From Bacillota bacterium (GTDB taxonomy: Bacteria > Bacillota > Negativicutes > CTSoil-072): a stretch of 64,000 bases of DNA. Under the pieces are notes generated by a model, which saw only the letters and a list, made by a program, of their open reading frames with translations, was not told the DNA's origin and ran no database searches. Location of the stretch: contig JAGFZV010000013.1 in the NCBI GenBank assembly GCA_017889545.1, positions 1 to 64,000 on the forward strand. The letters are read 5' to 3'. The translations under genes and the position numbers were made by a program. How positions within the stretch are numbered: position 1 is the first letter of the stretch; each line of letters starts with the position of its first letter. Positions 33,098-42,509 of this stretch are shown piece after piece.

Positions 33098-34569
33098 TCC
33101 ATCTTTTGCAATTTTCGACTGATCCATTTTTTTGCAGCTGCATAAATGGCTTCTTTATCATTCCTCAACTCGCCATCCTGCAGACGGTGCAGCGCCGTTT
33201 GCAAAAACGGTCCGATCATCTGCCGGTCGCCGAGAATGGATAGCAATTCTTCCGCTTCATAGCGAATATCGCGGGTATGGATCGGCGTATCACAAACCAA
33301 TTTTCGCAGATAAGCTCCAAATTCAACGATTGCCTGTGCATTTTGAACAGCTTGGTCAGCAGCGCCGGAGGCAAGGCAATCCGCCGTACACAAGTCCGTT
33401 AACTGCTCGAATGCTTCCAGCATGGATTTACAGTCACGGAACGATTTGGAACGGGCTTCTTGGCGTATCCAATGAGAAGCTGCCTGAGGATTGCGATACA
33501 AGCAAAAATAAAATCTCATATGGCGGGAAACCAGCCATACGATGCGATCACGCATCTCTTTCGGCATATGCAAACGCTCGAGAATTTCCTGTGCTAATTG
33601 TGCTCCTGCAACTTCATGACCATGGTCGAAGACCGCCCCCGCATCGTCTATCCCACGCACACCGGGCAGCCCTTTGCCAATATCGTGCAACAGGGCGGCC
33701 CAACGGATCATTCGATCCGGTTTTGCGGACCGCATCGCCGCCAATGTATGTTTCCATGCATCCAGGCGATGATATTTAGCCTCCTGCGGCAAATTGGCAA
33801 GGTGCTGCAATTCGGGAAGGATAGGAATCTGCCGGTACATCCCCTTCTCCCGTATCCGGCACTGGGCATTCAAGAGACCGGTCTCCAGCATTGCGCCCAG
33901 ACCCTGATCGCAATAATCAGCGATCAGGGTCTTTTCCAATTCATCGCGCACTCGTTCCAGAGATAAGCCGGCAGCACGTCCCAATTGTGCAGGAATCGCG
34001 TTTAAGATCGTCTCATCAATCCGAAAGCCAAGCTGTGCCGCAAACCGGCAAGCTCTGAACATGCGCAGCGCATCTTCGCTGAACCGAACTCGCGCATCGC
34101 CCACTGCCCGAATAACACCATCTGCCAAATCCTGTTGTCCGCCGAATGGATCGATTAAATCGCCGTTGCAACCTACTGCCATGGCGTTGATTGTAAAATC
34201 CCGTCTGGCAAGATCACTGATGATCTCGTGCGAATACCATACTTCGGTGGGTCGATGGCTGTCCTCGCCATACTGTTCACCACGAAACGTAGCCACTTCA
34301 ATGGGCATGCCTTCCACAACGACAAGAACCACCCCAAAATTTTGGCCTAATTGATCAATAACCCTCCAGCCAGCCCGACCCGCAACACAAATCACTTCTT
34401 CCGGCCAGGCATCCGTTGAGACATCATAATCACTGACCGGCCGGCCACCCAACAAATCGCGGACTGCCCCCCCCACCACATACGCCAGATAGCCTTCTTT
34501 TTCCAAAGTTTCGATCACCAACCGGATCGGAGGCGGCATTTGACTGATCATATTCCACATCCTACTCAT
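33094..34569 (-). CDS. cca: CCA tRNA nucleotidyltransferase
   Basis: 491 residues. The class II nucleotidyltransferase head has GGAVRDLLGG and the catalytic DYD (SDYDVSTDA, about 40-50), then RRDFTINAMA and the ARFSEDALRMFRACRFAAQLGF-type region (quoted in part: SEDALRMFRACRFA) for tRNA and nucleotide recognition, and an HD domain in LLHDIGKG. It adds or repairs the CCA end of tRNAs. Several ATGs cluster at the start; 34569 is the first, and one at 34560 has GAGGG at better distance. Confidence 0.9.
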   Translation of the reverse strand: MSRMWNMISQMPPPIRLVIETLEKEGYLAYVVGGAVRDLLGGRPVSDYDVSTDAWPEEVICVAGRAGWRVIDQLGQNFGVVLVVVEGMPIEVATFRGEQYGEDSHRPTEVWYSHEIISDLARRDFTINAMAVGCNGDLIDPFGGQQDLADGVIRAVGDARVRFSEDALRMFRACRFAAQLGFRIDETILNAIPAQLGRAAGLSLERVRDELEKTLIADYCDQGLGAMLETGLLNAQCRIREKGMYRQIPILPELQHLANLPQEAKYHRLDAWKHTLAAMRSAKPDRMIRWAALLHDIGKGLPGVRGIDDAGAVFDHGHEVAGAQLAQEILERLHMPKEMRDRIVWLVSRHMRFYFCLYRNPQAASHWIRQEARSKSFRDCKSMLEAFEQLTDLCTADCLASGAADQAVQNAQAIVEFGAYLRKLVCDTPIHTRDIRYEAEELLSILGDRQMIGPFLQTALHRLQDGELRNDKEAIYAAAKKWISRKLQKMD

Positions 34570-34659
34570 CCCTCGTTACTCATATTAATATAATCATTCC
34601 TGTTTTTTAACCAAAATCCTGCGCAAACGCAGATTACCACGCACTGCTATTTAGAGCTA

Positions 34660-34688
34660 TTGACTTTTCCACATAATCAATTTATACT
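34660..34688 (+). promoter_or_regulatory. Promoter of the ArsB/NhaD-family gene
   Basis: TTGACT (34660-34665) and TATACT (34683-34688) with a 17-base spacer. The start point would leave a leader of about 90 nt before the ATG at 34785. Confidence 0.7.
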
Positions 34689-34733
34689 TAATCTCAATAT
34701 CATAGGATTGAATTTCGGGCGGAGTCTGTCAAC

Positions 34734-34755
34734 AACGGGCTTCGTCTGTTTTTTT
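34734..34755 (+). terminator. Weak hairpin and T-run in the leader of the permease gene
   Basis: AACGGG pairs with TCTGTT (two G-U pairs) around a CTTCG loop, followed by seven T residues. It lies inside the leader, so it could be an attenuator, but the stem is weak and no alternative pairing is obvious. Confidence 0.3.
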
Positions 34756-34784
34756 GCGCCTATTAAAAAAGGAGATGATTATTA

Positions 34785-36065
34785 ATGCAGGATTTCGCTT
34801 TTTTTGGCTCTATTTTCATTTTCATCGTTACCTATGCCATGATTATTTGGGAAAAATTCCATCGAATGATTGTTGCCATGACCGGCGGAATTTTGATGGT
34901 GCTGTTTGGTTTTCTGACGCAGGAAACAGCAGTCAAAGATGACATCGATTTCAATACCTTAGGCCTGCTCATCGGAATGATGATCTTAGTTACGATTACC
35001 CGGCGGTCCGGGGTCTTTGAAGCCATGGCCATATGGGCCGCCCGCATTACCCAAGGGCAGCCGGTAAAATTATTAGGCCTGTTATCGCTCATTACTGCTC
35101 TGGCCTCCGCTTTATTGGACAACGTAACCACTGTATTATTGATCGTGCCTATCACTTTGACTTTAACGGATAAGCTGGAAGTGAATCCAATTCCTTTTTT
35201 GATTTCTGAAATCTTGGCTTCGAATATCGGCGGCGCCGCCACGCTCATTGGCGACCCCCCGAATATTATGATCGGCAGCGCGGTCGGCTTAAGCTTCAAT
35301 CAATTTATTTATCATCTAGCCCCGGTTTGTGCGATGATCATGTTAGTCACAATCGGGTTGCTCATGCTTTTATATCGAAAAGAGCTCCAAGTGAGTGATG
35401 AATGCAGACAAAGTCTTACGGTGTTAACACCTCGCGACGAAATTCATGACTGGCGATTATTGAAACAGTCCCTGACTATTTTGGGATTGACAATTATTGG
35501 CTTTGCTTTCCATACCTCATTACATTTGGAATCAGCGACTATCGCACTGGCCGGAGCCATGCTGTTAATGATCATCAGCAAAGAGGAGCCTGAAGAAATC
35601 CTCCTGAATATTGAATGGCCGACGATATTTTTCTTTGCCGGACTGTTTATCCTTGTAGGAGGATTGAAGTCAACCGGAGTAATCTCTCATCTGGCCCAAT
35701 TGGGTCTGGATTTTACCAAAGGTCAAATCATGGAAACTTCATTCTTAATTCTTTGGTTATCCGCCATTGCGTCGGCGTTTATCGACAATATCCCTTTCGT
35801 TGCCACGATGATCCCTATGTTGCAGGAAATGGGCCGTATCTCGGGATTGAACCTGGAACCGGCATGGTGGTCTTTGGCCTTAGGCGCTTGTCTAGGCGGC
35901 AATGGCACCATTATTGGCGCTTCAGCAAATGTGATCGTTATCGGCATCGCCGAAAAAAACGGAATACTGATCACCTTCCGAAAATTTTTCATGATCGCCT
36001 TCCCTTTCATGCTTCTGTCGATCTTAATTTCCCATATATATATATATCTTCGCTATTTTCAGTGA
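34785..36065 (+). CDS. ArsB/NhaD-family ion permease
   Basis: 426 residues with about eleven to twelve helices of the ion-transporter superfamily. Two conserved loops, SALLDNVTTVLLIVPI and SAFIDNIPFVATMIP, and the GGAATLIGDPPNIMIGSA segment are the hallmarks shared by ArsB arsenite pumps and NhaD sodium/proton antiporters. Which ion it moves cannot be read from the sequence; no ars gene is adjacent. AAAGGAGATGA precedes the ATG at 34785. Confidence 0.88.
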   Translation: MQDFAFFGSIFIFIVTYAMIIWEKFHRMIVAMTGGILMVLFGFLTQETAVKDDIDFNTLGLLIGMMILVTITRRSGVFEAMAIWAARITQGQPVKLLGLLSLITALASALLDNVTTVLLIVPITLTLTDKLEVNPIPFLISEILASNIGGAATLIGDPPNIMIGSAVGLSFNQFIYHLAPVCAMIMLVTIGLLMLLYRKELQVSDECRQSLTVLTPRDEIHDWRLLKQSLTILGLTIIGFAFHTSLHLESATIALAGAMLLMIISKEEPEEILLNIEWPTIFFFAGLFILVGGLKSTGVISHLAQLGLDFTKGQIMETSFLILWLSAIASAFIDNIPFVATMIPMLQEMGRISGLNLEPAWWSLALGACLGGNGTIIGASANVIVIGIAEKNGILITFRKFFMIAFPFMLLSILISHIYIYLRYFQ

Positions 36066-36224
36066 AATCTACTTCTTTTAAAAGTAAAGTCATATTTTGG
36101 CATCCGTTTTGTTGATAGAGCAGGATTTATCAGTGCATATGAAGAATTTTCCTTAATCATAGATGCCATTACAATTCGCAGTCTTGGTTCAACAAATTCA
36201 TGCAATCCATAAGGAGGGACGATT

Positions 36225-36551
36225 ATGCAACGCATACCCTGTACAGAATATCCGGTCATTGGCCAATTGATCTCAAAAGCCTTAACAGACAACCAGAAAA
36301 TACATCGTACCACCGTTCTCGCGAGCAAAAAAGGACGACTGAACGTTTATTACCTGAATGGCACCTTCTTATTGGAAGCCGATACGGATGGCGATCACAA
36401 TCCAAACGATTACTACTTCTTCAAAGAAGCGGAAGATGCCCAAATTAAGACGTTGGTCGCAAAGCTGTCTGAATTCATCGGCGGACCAACCGACGTAACT
36501 GCATTGGAACAAACTGTGAATCATACCTTGACGTTTCTCCGCAGTTATTAA
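36225..36551 (+). CDS. Hypothetical protein, 108 residues
   Basis: AAGGAGGGACG lies eight bases upstream of the ATG. The protein is soluble, with a beta-rich first half (YYLNGTFLLEADTDGDHNPNDYYF, a possible acidic metal-binding turn DTDGDHNPND) and a helical C terminus. No family is recognised. It stands alone between the permease gene and a terminator. Confidence 0.65.
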   Translation: MQRIPCTEYPVIGQLISKALTDNQKIHRTTVLASKKGRLNVYYLNGTFLLEADTDGDHNPNDYYFFKEAEDAQIKTLVAKLSEFIGGPTDVTALEQTVNHTLTFLRSY

Positions 36552-36633
36552 GAAGTACTTCCTGTTTGGACCCATATTGAAATACATTTTGGTGAGCATT
36601 AGAAAAGGCAGCCCTCGAATAGACTAAACAACA

Positions 36634-36680
36634 AAAAGAACGGTTGGCGATTATAAATAATCAGCAGCCGTTCTTTTTTT
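36634..36680. terminator. Bidirectional terminator between the hypothetical gene and the propionate operon
   Basis: AAAAAGAACGG pairs with CCGTTCTTTTT around an inner CGATTAT/ATAATC helix, flanked by A and T runs. It ends both the rightward hypothetical gene and the leftward decarboxylase operon. Confidence 0.85.
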
Positions 36681-36712
36681 GCCATTTTTTCTTGCAGCAA
36701 CTAAGCCTGCAG

Positions 36713-37921
36713 CTATTTCACAAGTCCTACTGTCGAAATAAACACTCCAGCTGTAATCGCGCTTACAATAACGCCACTGATATTCGCGCCCAGCGCCAAC
36801 GGCAAAATCATCGCGTAGGGGTTTGCTTCTTTCGCTGCATACTGAGCCAGCTTAGCGGTAGTGGGCATACAAGAAACACCAGCAATGCCAATCACCGGAT
36901 TGTAGTTTTTGCTAAACAAATATACCACCCAACCGCCGATGATACCACCGATGGCAGAAACCAACAGAGCCAAACAGCCTAAAATTACCAACAGACCGAC
37001 TTGGGGGTTCATCAAGGTCTGCGCATCACAAAGAACGCCGAGCAGCAATCCCAAGAACAGAGTAGATCCATAAAGAATCGTGCTTTCCAGCAATTTTTGA
37101 TACTCTTCAATTTGCGCTTCTCTAATCGCAACACCTAAAAAGAAGGACATGATCAGCGGAGCAGCAACGGGAAGAAGGAGGCACAAAACAAAGCACATCA
37201 GAACAGTAAAAATGAATTTTTGTTTTTTCGGCACATCCACATGTTTGATTTCCACTACTAAACCACGATATTTTTTTGGCACTAACAATTTGATCAAATA
37301 TGGGTATCCGGCATATGTCAGACTCAAATATAAATAAGCAATGATAGAAATCGGAACGAACAGTTTCGGCGCCAACATCAAGGATGTGAAAAGCACCATT
37401 GGGCCATCCGCGCCTCCAATAGTACCAACTGCCGCCGCCTCACCAATTGGCAGTCCCAGCTTGTAGCCAATAACCAGGGTGACAAACGATCCGAGTTCAG
37501 CAAATACCGCCACCGTCATACTGGCCCAGGGCCGGGCAAGCAAAAAACCGATTTCACTCATGGCCCCAATTCCAAAAAATACAAAACAGGCAATCAGTCC
37601 ATTACTAAACGTAAGATTATAGATTGGTTGAAGAAAATTGATCTGCATGATATTCATCAAAGCAGCCGGATCGGATACCAAAGGGTCAAGAAAAATATTT
37701 CCGATCCCGCCGCCTTGCATAAAGAGCACACCTGAATTGATCGCTATCATCCCAATTCCCATCGGGACCATAATAAGTGGCTCAAGTGTCCGGTTGTAAC
37801 CGAGGTATGCAAGCAAAAACCCAAACAAAATAAGAAAAATTCTCGCATATACAATTGCTGAATCCTGAACAAAAAAAGAAAAAATGCCCGGAAACAGATT
37901 TTGAGCAACGTCATAATACAT
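36713..37921 (-). CDS. mmdB: Sodium-pumping decarboxylase beta subunit (MmdB/OadB family)
   Basis: 402 residues with about nine to eleven membrane helices. Sodium-site regions GGADGPMVLFTSLMLAP (about 200-216) and GVSCMPTTAKLAQYAA with GANISGVIVSAITAGV near the C terminus are the family signatures. This subunit decarboxylates carboxybiotin and exports sodium. ATG at 37921 is preferred because the family N terminus starts there; its GGGAG site is somewhat distant. Last gene of the propionate operon, so the substrate is most likely methylmalonyl-CoA rather than oxaloacetate. Confidence 0.9.
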   Translation of the reverse strand: MYYDVAQNLFPGIFSFFVQDSAIVYARIFLILFGFLLAYLGYNRTLEPLIMVPMGIGMIAINSGVLFMQGGGIGNIFLDPLVSDPAALMNIMQINFLQPIYNLTFSNGLIACFVFFGIGAMSEIGFLLARPWASMTVAVFAELGSFVTLVIGYKLGLPIGEAAAVGTIGGADGPMVLFTSLMLAPKLFVPISIIAYLYLSLTYAGYPYLIKLLVPKKYRGLVVEIKHVDVPKKQKFIFTVLMCFVLCLLLPVAAPLIMSFFLGVAIREAQIEEYQKLLESTILYGSTLFLGLLLGVLCDAQTLMNPQVGLLVILGCLALLVSAIGGIIGGWVVYLFSKNYNPVIGIAGVSCMPTTAKLAQYAAKEANPYAMILPLALGANISGVIVSAITAGVFISTVGLVK

Positions 37922-37946
37922 TGATGGTTCAACTCCCGCACATAGT

Positions 37947-38072
37947 TTACTTGCTGAGCGACCTTTCAAATGCCTGCATTATTTTATTCGCAAATAAGAT
38001 AATCAAAACCGTAGAAAACGCAATTATCGCTGTCAGACCGTAGGAAAAAAAGAAATAGGTATAAATATCCAT
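37947..38072 (-). CDS. Small single-span membrane subunit, OadG N-terminus-like
   Basis: 41 residues: one membrane helix (about 10-30, YGLTAIIAFSTVLIILFANK) and a short basic tail. The ATG at 38072 has AAGGGGG seven bases upstream. It resembles the membrane anchor at the N terminus of OadG-type gamma/delta subunits, or the small epsilon subunit of Veillonella methylmalonyl-CoA decarboxylase. It lies between the biotin carrier and the beta subunit, consistent with a role in assembling the membrane complex. Confidence 0.65.
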   Translation of the reverse strand: MDIYTYFFFSYGLTAIIAFSTVLIILFANKIMQAFERSLSK

Positions 38073-38118
38073 TGAGATATCCCCCTTCTGGGCTAATACT
38101 ATTTCACCACAGGCAACA

Positions 38119-38532
38119 TTAGCTGAAAGTGACCAGGGGCTCGCCGCTCCGTACTGTTTGCCCGGCATGAACGCGAACATCGACAACTTGTCCATCTTCC
38201 GGGGCCAGAATTTCGTTCTGCATTTTCATTGCCTCAAGAACCAGAACTACTTCACCTTTTTTGACAAAGGCGCCCATAGTAAAATTCACCGCAACCACCT
38301 TGCCCGGCATCGGGGCTGCCAATGTTTTTGCGCCAGCTGATACTGAAGCGGAAGGCGTCTGCATCGCCGCAGCTGCGGGCGCCGACGCCGGAGCTGCAAT
38401 GCCGGTACGCGGTGATGGCATTACAGCAGCATTTGCAGCAGGTGCAGCAGGCTGGGCGGCAGCTGTGTTGCTAAGCCTTTCCACTTCGACTTCATAGGAC
38501 TGTCCGTTTAAAGTAATTCGAAATTTCTCCAT
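38119..38532 (-). CDS. mmdC: Biotin carboxyl carrier subunit (MmdC type)
   Basis: 137 residues: a short N-terminal domain (1-22), an alanine/proline-rich flexible linker (about 24-65) and a biotinyl domain (68-137) with EAMKM, biotin lysine Lys103. It carries CO2 as carboxybiotin from the carboxyltransferase to the beta subunit. AGGAGG precedes the ATG. Placed between the two OadG-like fragments. Confidence 0.92.
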   Translation of the reverse strand: MEKFRITLNGQSYEVEVERLSNTAAAQPAAPAANAAVMPSPRTGIAAPASAPAAAAMQTPSASVSAGAKTLAAPMPGKVVAVNFTMGAFVKKGEVVLVLEAMKMQNEILAPEDGQVVDVRVHAGQTVRSGEPLVTFS

Positions 38533-38564
38533 TATTTCGTTCCTCCTTTGCTGTTTTTTCTGTT

Positions 38565-38816
38565 TTAAAACATCTGCCGGCGATGATGCACGCTCTCATA
38601 ACGCCCCGCTTGCACCCAGGCTCTGCCGCCAATCGGCCGAATAACAGCAATTTCTGCAGGACTAACCCCGTATGCTGCAAGTGCTGCGGCAATCAGCACA
38701 AAAACACGAATGCTTTCTTCCTCCGATGCCGGCGCAGGTACGGAAGCCTCCTTGCCGCCCTCAGTCTGTTCCGTTTCTGAGGGTTTATGGCCAAATAAGT
38801 TTTTGAAGTTCCACAT
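38565..38816 (-). CDS. Decarboxylase delta-like subunit, soluble C-terminal domain only
   Basis: 83 residues. An acidic N-terminal stretch is followed by RVFVLIAAALAAYGVSPAEI and WVQAGRYESV, the C-terminal pattern of OadG/MmdD proteins that binds the carboxyltransferase. The usual N-terminal membrane helix is absent. GAGGTG lies seven bases before the ATG at 38816; a GTG nine bases earlier sits within the ribosome site. Family members also end with GRxxxM-like residues, here GRYESVHHRRQMF. Confidence 0.72.
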   Translation of the reverse strand: MWNFKNLFGHKPSETEQTEGGKEASVPAPASEEESIRVFVLIAAALAAYGVSPAEIAVIRPIGGRAWVQAGRYESVHHRRQMF

Positions 38817-38875
38817 GGACTTCACCTCATTTCAATTTGCGAAACAAAACGATGTAAGTGCTAGACGGAACGGAT

Positions 38876-39283
38876 CTATTTTCGTTCGGATAATTCCAGC
38901 AAGATGCCTCCAGTTGCTTTGGGATGAACAAACGCAATACTTGCCGCTCCGGCGCCATAGCGCGGCTCCTCATCAATCAAGCGGATCCCTTTCGCTTTTA
39001 AATCAGCCAGCGCAGCTTCAATATTGTCGACTCGCAGCGCAATGTGCTGGACCCCTTCCCCATTTTTTTCGATAAATTTGGCAATCGGGCCGTCCGGTGA
39101 AGTCGATTCCAATAATTCGATTTCGCTGTCCCCGCTCGGAATAAAACAAACTTTTACCTTTTGCTGTTCCACCACTTCTTCGCCTTGGACTGCCATGCCC
39201 AAAACTTCTGTATAAAATTTCTTGGCAGCTTCCATATCTTTCACAGCAATACCGATATGATCAATTTTTAAAACGTTGAACAT
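38876..39283 (-). CDS. mce: Methylmalonyl-CoA epimerase
   Basis: 135 residues of the vicinal oxygen chelate fold with two beta-alpha-beta-beta-beta modules. Metal ligands are visible as His in KIDHIGIAV (His9), the histidine in GVQHIALRV and the late glutamate in GGILLELSE. It interconverts (R)- and (S)-methylmalonyl-CoA, linking the mutase and decarboxylase steps. AAGGAGG precedes the ATG. Lies in the propionate operon between meaB and the delta-like gene. Confidence 0.94.
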   Translation of the reverse strand: MFNVLKIDHIGIAVKDMEAAKKFYTEVLGMAVQGEEVVEQQKVKVCFIPSGDSEIELLESTSPDGPIAKFIEKNGEGVQHIALRVDNIEAALADLKAKGIRLIDEEPRYGAGAASIAFVHPKATGGILLELSERK

Positions 39284-39317
39284 GCGACAACCTCCTTGTT
39301 TTTTTGCAAAACCATCG

Positions 39318-40256
39318 TTAAATCAGATAAGCATCCAGTAAAGCAGCAACAACCGAGTAAGGATCCTGCCTGCGTTGTTCAATACTCGCAACCAAAAAAT
39401 CAAGCTCTCCGGAGGCTCTCATCTTCTCTGTTACCCGGCGGCTGATCTGTTCCTCAAGAAGCGCCAGCAGTTCATCCCGCGTCCGTTGGGTTCGCCGCAG
39501 CGCCAGTTCGCCGGATTCTTGCAGATATGTCCGGTGTTCCTCGATTTTTTCCATTAGTTCATCGATACCGACTCCCCTGCTGGCAATGGTCCGATTAACC
39601 GCCGGGCGCCATTTTACTTTGTTTTGATTTAAATCGAGCATCATTTCCAGTTCCGTATTCAATCGTTCCACACCATCACGGTCCGCTTTATTGATGACGA
39701 ACAGATCGCCGATCTCCAAAATCCCCGCTTTGATCGCTTGAATGTCGTCGCCTAAGCCGGGAACCAGTACGACAATCGTAGTATCCGCCGCTTTGACTAT
39801 ATCCACTTCCGATTGGCCTACGCCAACGGTTTCAATAAAGATGATCTCTTTGCCGGCCGCATCCATAATTTTGGCGGCGTCGGAAGTCTTCAGCGACAAC
39901 CCGCCAAGGCTTCCTCGTGTTCCCATGCTGCGAATAAACACACCGGGATCCATGGTCAATTCGTTCATCCGAATGCGATCGCCCAATATGGCGCCGCCGG
40001 AAAACGGGCTTGTCGGATCGACCGCGATAATCCCAACCGTCTTTCCGTTCTCCCGGTATTTTTTCGCCAATTTATCGGTTAGTGTGCTTTTCCCCGCCCC
40101 AGGCGGGCCGGTGATGCCGATAACATGAGCTTTTCCGGTATGAGGATAAAGTTTTTGCATGATCGAAAAAGCTTCTTCATATTCATTTTCGATCGCCGTT
40201 ATCGCTCGCGAAAGCGCCCGTGGCGAACCTGCCAACAATTCCTGGACAATATCCAC
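39318..40256 (-). CDS. meaB: Methylmalonyl-CoA mutase-associated GTPase MeaB
   Basis: 312 residues. P-loop GPPGAGKST (50-58), switch [21 protein letters not shown] and the NKAD guanine motif mark the MeaB/ArgK G3E GTPase family. It gates cobalamin loading and protects the mutase from inactivation. GTG start at 40256 behind GAGGTGG. Located immediately downstream of the two mutase genes. Confidence 0.94.
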   Translation of the reverse strand: MDIVQELLAGSPRALSRAITAIENEYEEAFSIMQKLYPHTGKAHVIGITGPPGAGKSTLTDKLAKKYRENGKTVGIIAVDPTSPFSGGAILGDRIRMNELTMDPGVFIRSMGTRGSLGGLSLKTSDAAKIMDAAGKEIIFIETVGVGQSEVDIVKAADTTIVVLVPGLGDDIQAIKAGILEIGDLFVINKADRDGVERLNTELEMMLDLNQNKVKWRPAVNRTIASRGVGIDELMEKIEEHRTYLQESGELALRRTQRTRDELLALLEEQISRRVTEKMRASGELDFLVASIEQRRQDPYSVVAALLDAYLI

Positions 40257-40326
40257 TCAATCGCACCACCTCTATGAACTGCTGATTTTCCCAAACCAGC
40301 ACCGTGCCTTAATTTTATGCCGTTCG

Positions 40327-40719
40327 TTACTTTACATTTGCCTTGATAAACTCAATAATGTCCGATGTGGGTGTTCCGGGGGTGAAAACTTCTGCTACAC
40401 CCGCTGCTTTTAACCCCGGAATGTCTGCATCCGGAATGACTCCCCCGCCGATTAACAAAACATCATCCATTTTTTTTGCTTTCATCAATTCCAATACCTT
40501 CGGGAAAATGGTATTATGCGCACCGGACAGCAAGCTCAGCGCAATCACGTTGACGTCCTCCTGCAGAGCCGCTTCCGTGATCAGTTCCGGCGTTTGGCGC
40601 AAGCCGGTATAAATGACTTCAAAGCCGGCATCCCGAAGAGCGCGGGCGACAACTTTCGCGCCGCGGTCATGTCCGTCAAGACCCGGTTTGGCTACGAGTA
40701 CCCGAATTCGTTTTTCCAT
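40327..40719 (-). CDS. Methylmalonyl-CoA mutase small (cobalamin-binding) subunit
   Basis: 130 residues of a B12-binding Rossmann domain with the DGHDRGAK motif (DxHxxG; His is the lower cobalt ligand), a middle [10 protein letters not shown] (SxL) and C-terminal [10 protein letters not shown] (GG) motif. It completes the mutase whose catalytic barrel is encoded by the adjacent upstream gene. Split mutases of this kind occur in archaea and some anaerobes. GGAGG precedes the ATG. Confidence 0.93.
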   Translation of the reverse strand: MEKRIRVLVAKPGLDGHDRGAKVVARALRDAGFEVIYTGLRQTPELITEAALQEDVNVIALSLLSGAHNTIFPKVLELMKAKKMDDVLLIGGGVIPDADIPGLKAAGVAEVFTPGTPTSDIIEFIKANVK

Positions 40720-40743
40720 CGTTATTCCTCCGATCTATTTCGT

Positions 40744-42390
40744 TTACAAGCTGATATGCGCTTCGTACTCACCGAATACCTTACGCAGTACGCCGCAAAT
40801 TTCACCCAGTGTTCCGTACGCTTTTACCGCTTCCAGAATAAAGGGCATGAGATTGATTTGTTCATCTTTTGCCGCTTCTTCCAGCGCAGACAGTTTTTGT
40901 GCCAGTGCGGCATTATCCCGTGTAGCGCGTAAGTTGGCTAATTTTGCTTTTTGCAGTTCGCCGACCGACGCGTCAATCCGCAAAAGACCTTCCGGCGGCT
41001 GTTCTTCCACTTGGAATTGATTGACGCCGACGATAATTCGCTGTTTTGTTTCGACTTCCATTTGCCATTTATAAGCGCTGTCCTGAATTTCCCGTTGAAT
41101 ATAGCCTTTTTCGATAGCGACGACTGCGCCGCCAAGTTCGTCAATCTTATGAATATATTCCCAGCATTCTTGTTCGATTTGGTTGGTCAAAGCTTCAATA
41201 TAGTACGAACCGGCGAGCGGATCGACAACATCGGCCAGGCCGCTTTCATAAGCGACAATCTGCTGGGTTCTGAGCGCCACGCGCACAGCATCTTCCGTTG
41301 GCAGCGCCAACGCTTCGTCTTTCGAGTTTGTATGCAGTGACTGCGTTCCGCCAAGAACAGCAGCCACAGTTTGCAAGGTAACCCGCACAATATTATTCTC
41401 CGGCTGCTGAGCGGTGAGCATGGACCCTGCTGTTTGCGTATGAACGCGCAGCATCCAGGATTTAGGATTTTGTGCGCCAAACCGTTCTTTCATGACTTTC
41501 GCCCAGACTCTGCGCGAGGCACGGAACTTGCAGACTTCTTCCAGGACATTATTATGCGCATTCCAGAAGAAAGACAGCCTTCCCGCAAAATCATCCACGT
41601 TGAGACCGGCTTTGATCGCTGCATCGACATACGCAATGCCATCGGCGATGGTAAAAGCGATTTCCTGTGAAGCAGTGGAACCGGCTTCGCGGATGTGATA
41701 ACCGGAAATGGAGATCGTATTCCATTGCGGGACATTCTGCGAGCAATATTCAAAGATATTGGTAATCAAACGCATAGAGGGCTTGGGAGGAAAAATATAG
41801 GTGCCCCGCGCCGCGTATTCTTTGAGAATGTCGTTTTGGATGGTGCCGTTCAATTTATCCGGCGAAACGCCTTGCTTTTCCGCTACGGCGATGTACATGG
41901 CCAGCAGAACCGAAGCCGGTGCATTGATGGTCATGGAGGTGGAAACTTTGCCGAGGTCAATTCCGTCGAACAGAATCTCCATATCCGCCAACGAATCAAT
42001 CGCTACGCCTACTTTTCCAACTTCACCTTCCGAAATCGGCTCATCCGAGTCGTAGCCGATTTGGGTCGGCAGGTCAAATGCACACGATAATCCGGTTTGT
42101 CCTTGTTCCAATAAATATTTATAGCGTTGATTGGATTCTTCGGCGCTGGCAAAACCGGCGTATTGACGCATGGTCCAGAAACGGCCACGGTACATGGTCG
42201 GCTGAACACCGCGCGTGAAAGGATATTCACCGGGAAATCCTAAATCAGTTTCATAATCCAGTTCTTCAATGTCCAAGGGTGTATATAGTCGATCATGCGC
42301 AAGATTTTTCCGTTCCGGCCGTTTCGCCAGTGATTTATCCACCTGGGCATCATAGGCCTGTTTTTTTGTTTTTAGTGTTTCATTAGCCAA
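40744..42390 (-). CDS. Methylmalonyl-CoA mutase large (catalytic) subunit
   Basis: 548 residues, the TIM-barrel part only. The substrate-binding [20 protein letters not shown] (about 61-80) and HNNVLEEVC / [19 protein letters not shown] regions are well kept. It isomerises succinyl-CoA and methylmalonyl-CoA by an adenosylcobalamin radical. The cobalamin domain is a separate protein encoded 24 bases downstream. In this operon the direction is probably succinyl-CoA to methylmalonyl-CoA during propionate formation. Confidence 0.93.
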   Translation of the reverse strand: MANETLKTKKQAYDAQVDKSLAKRPERKNLAHDRLYTPLDIEELDYETDLGFPGEYPFTRGVQPTMYRGRFWTMRQYAGFASAEESNQRYKYLLEQGQTGLSCAFDLPTQIGYDSDEPISEGEVGKVGVAIDSLADMEILFDGIDLGKVSTSMTINAPASVLLAMYIAVAEKQGVSPDKLNGTIQNDILKEYAARGTYIFPPKPSMRLITNIFEYCSQNVPQWNTISISGYHIREAGSTASQEIAFTIADGIAYVDAAIKAGLNVDDFAGRLSFFWNAHNNVLEEVCKFRASRRVWAKVMKERFGAQNPKSWMLRVHTQTAGSMLTAQQPENNIVRVTLQTVAAVLGGTQSLHTNSKDEALALPTEDAVRVALRTQQIVAYESGLADVVDPLAGSYYIEALTNQIEQECWEYIHKIDELGGAVVAIEKGYIQREIQDSAYKWQMEVETKQRIIVGVNQFQVEEQPPEGLLRIDASVGELQKAKLANLRATRDNAALAQKLSALEEAAKDEQINLMPFILEAVKAYGTLGEICGVLRKVFGEYEAHISL

Positions 42391-42509
42391 TTTGCTTCCC
42401 CCTTTTACTTTTGCATATGATTAGCCGTCTATTTGTAAAACCAAATCGAAAAGCCGATATTTAAACCTTTTCACCATGAAGCTCTTCGTTAAGTTAATAA
42501 CAAACTCCT

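Noticed and set aside
36713-37921. Oxaloacetate decarboxylase beta subunit
   Set aside because: The family cannot be separated by sequence alone, but co-transcription with mutase, epimerase and CoA-transferase favours methylmalonyl-CoA.
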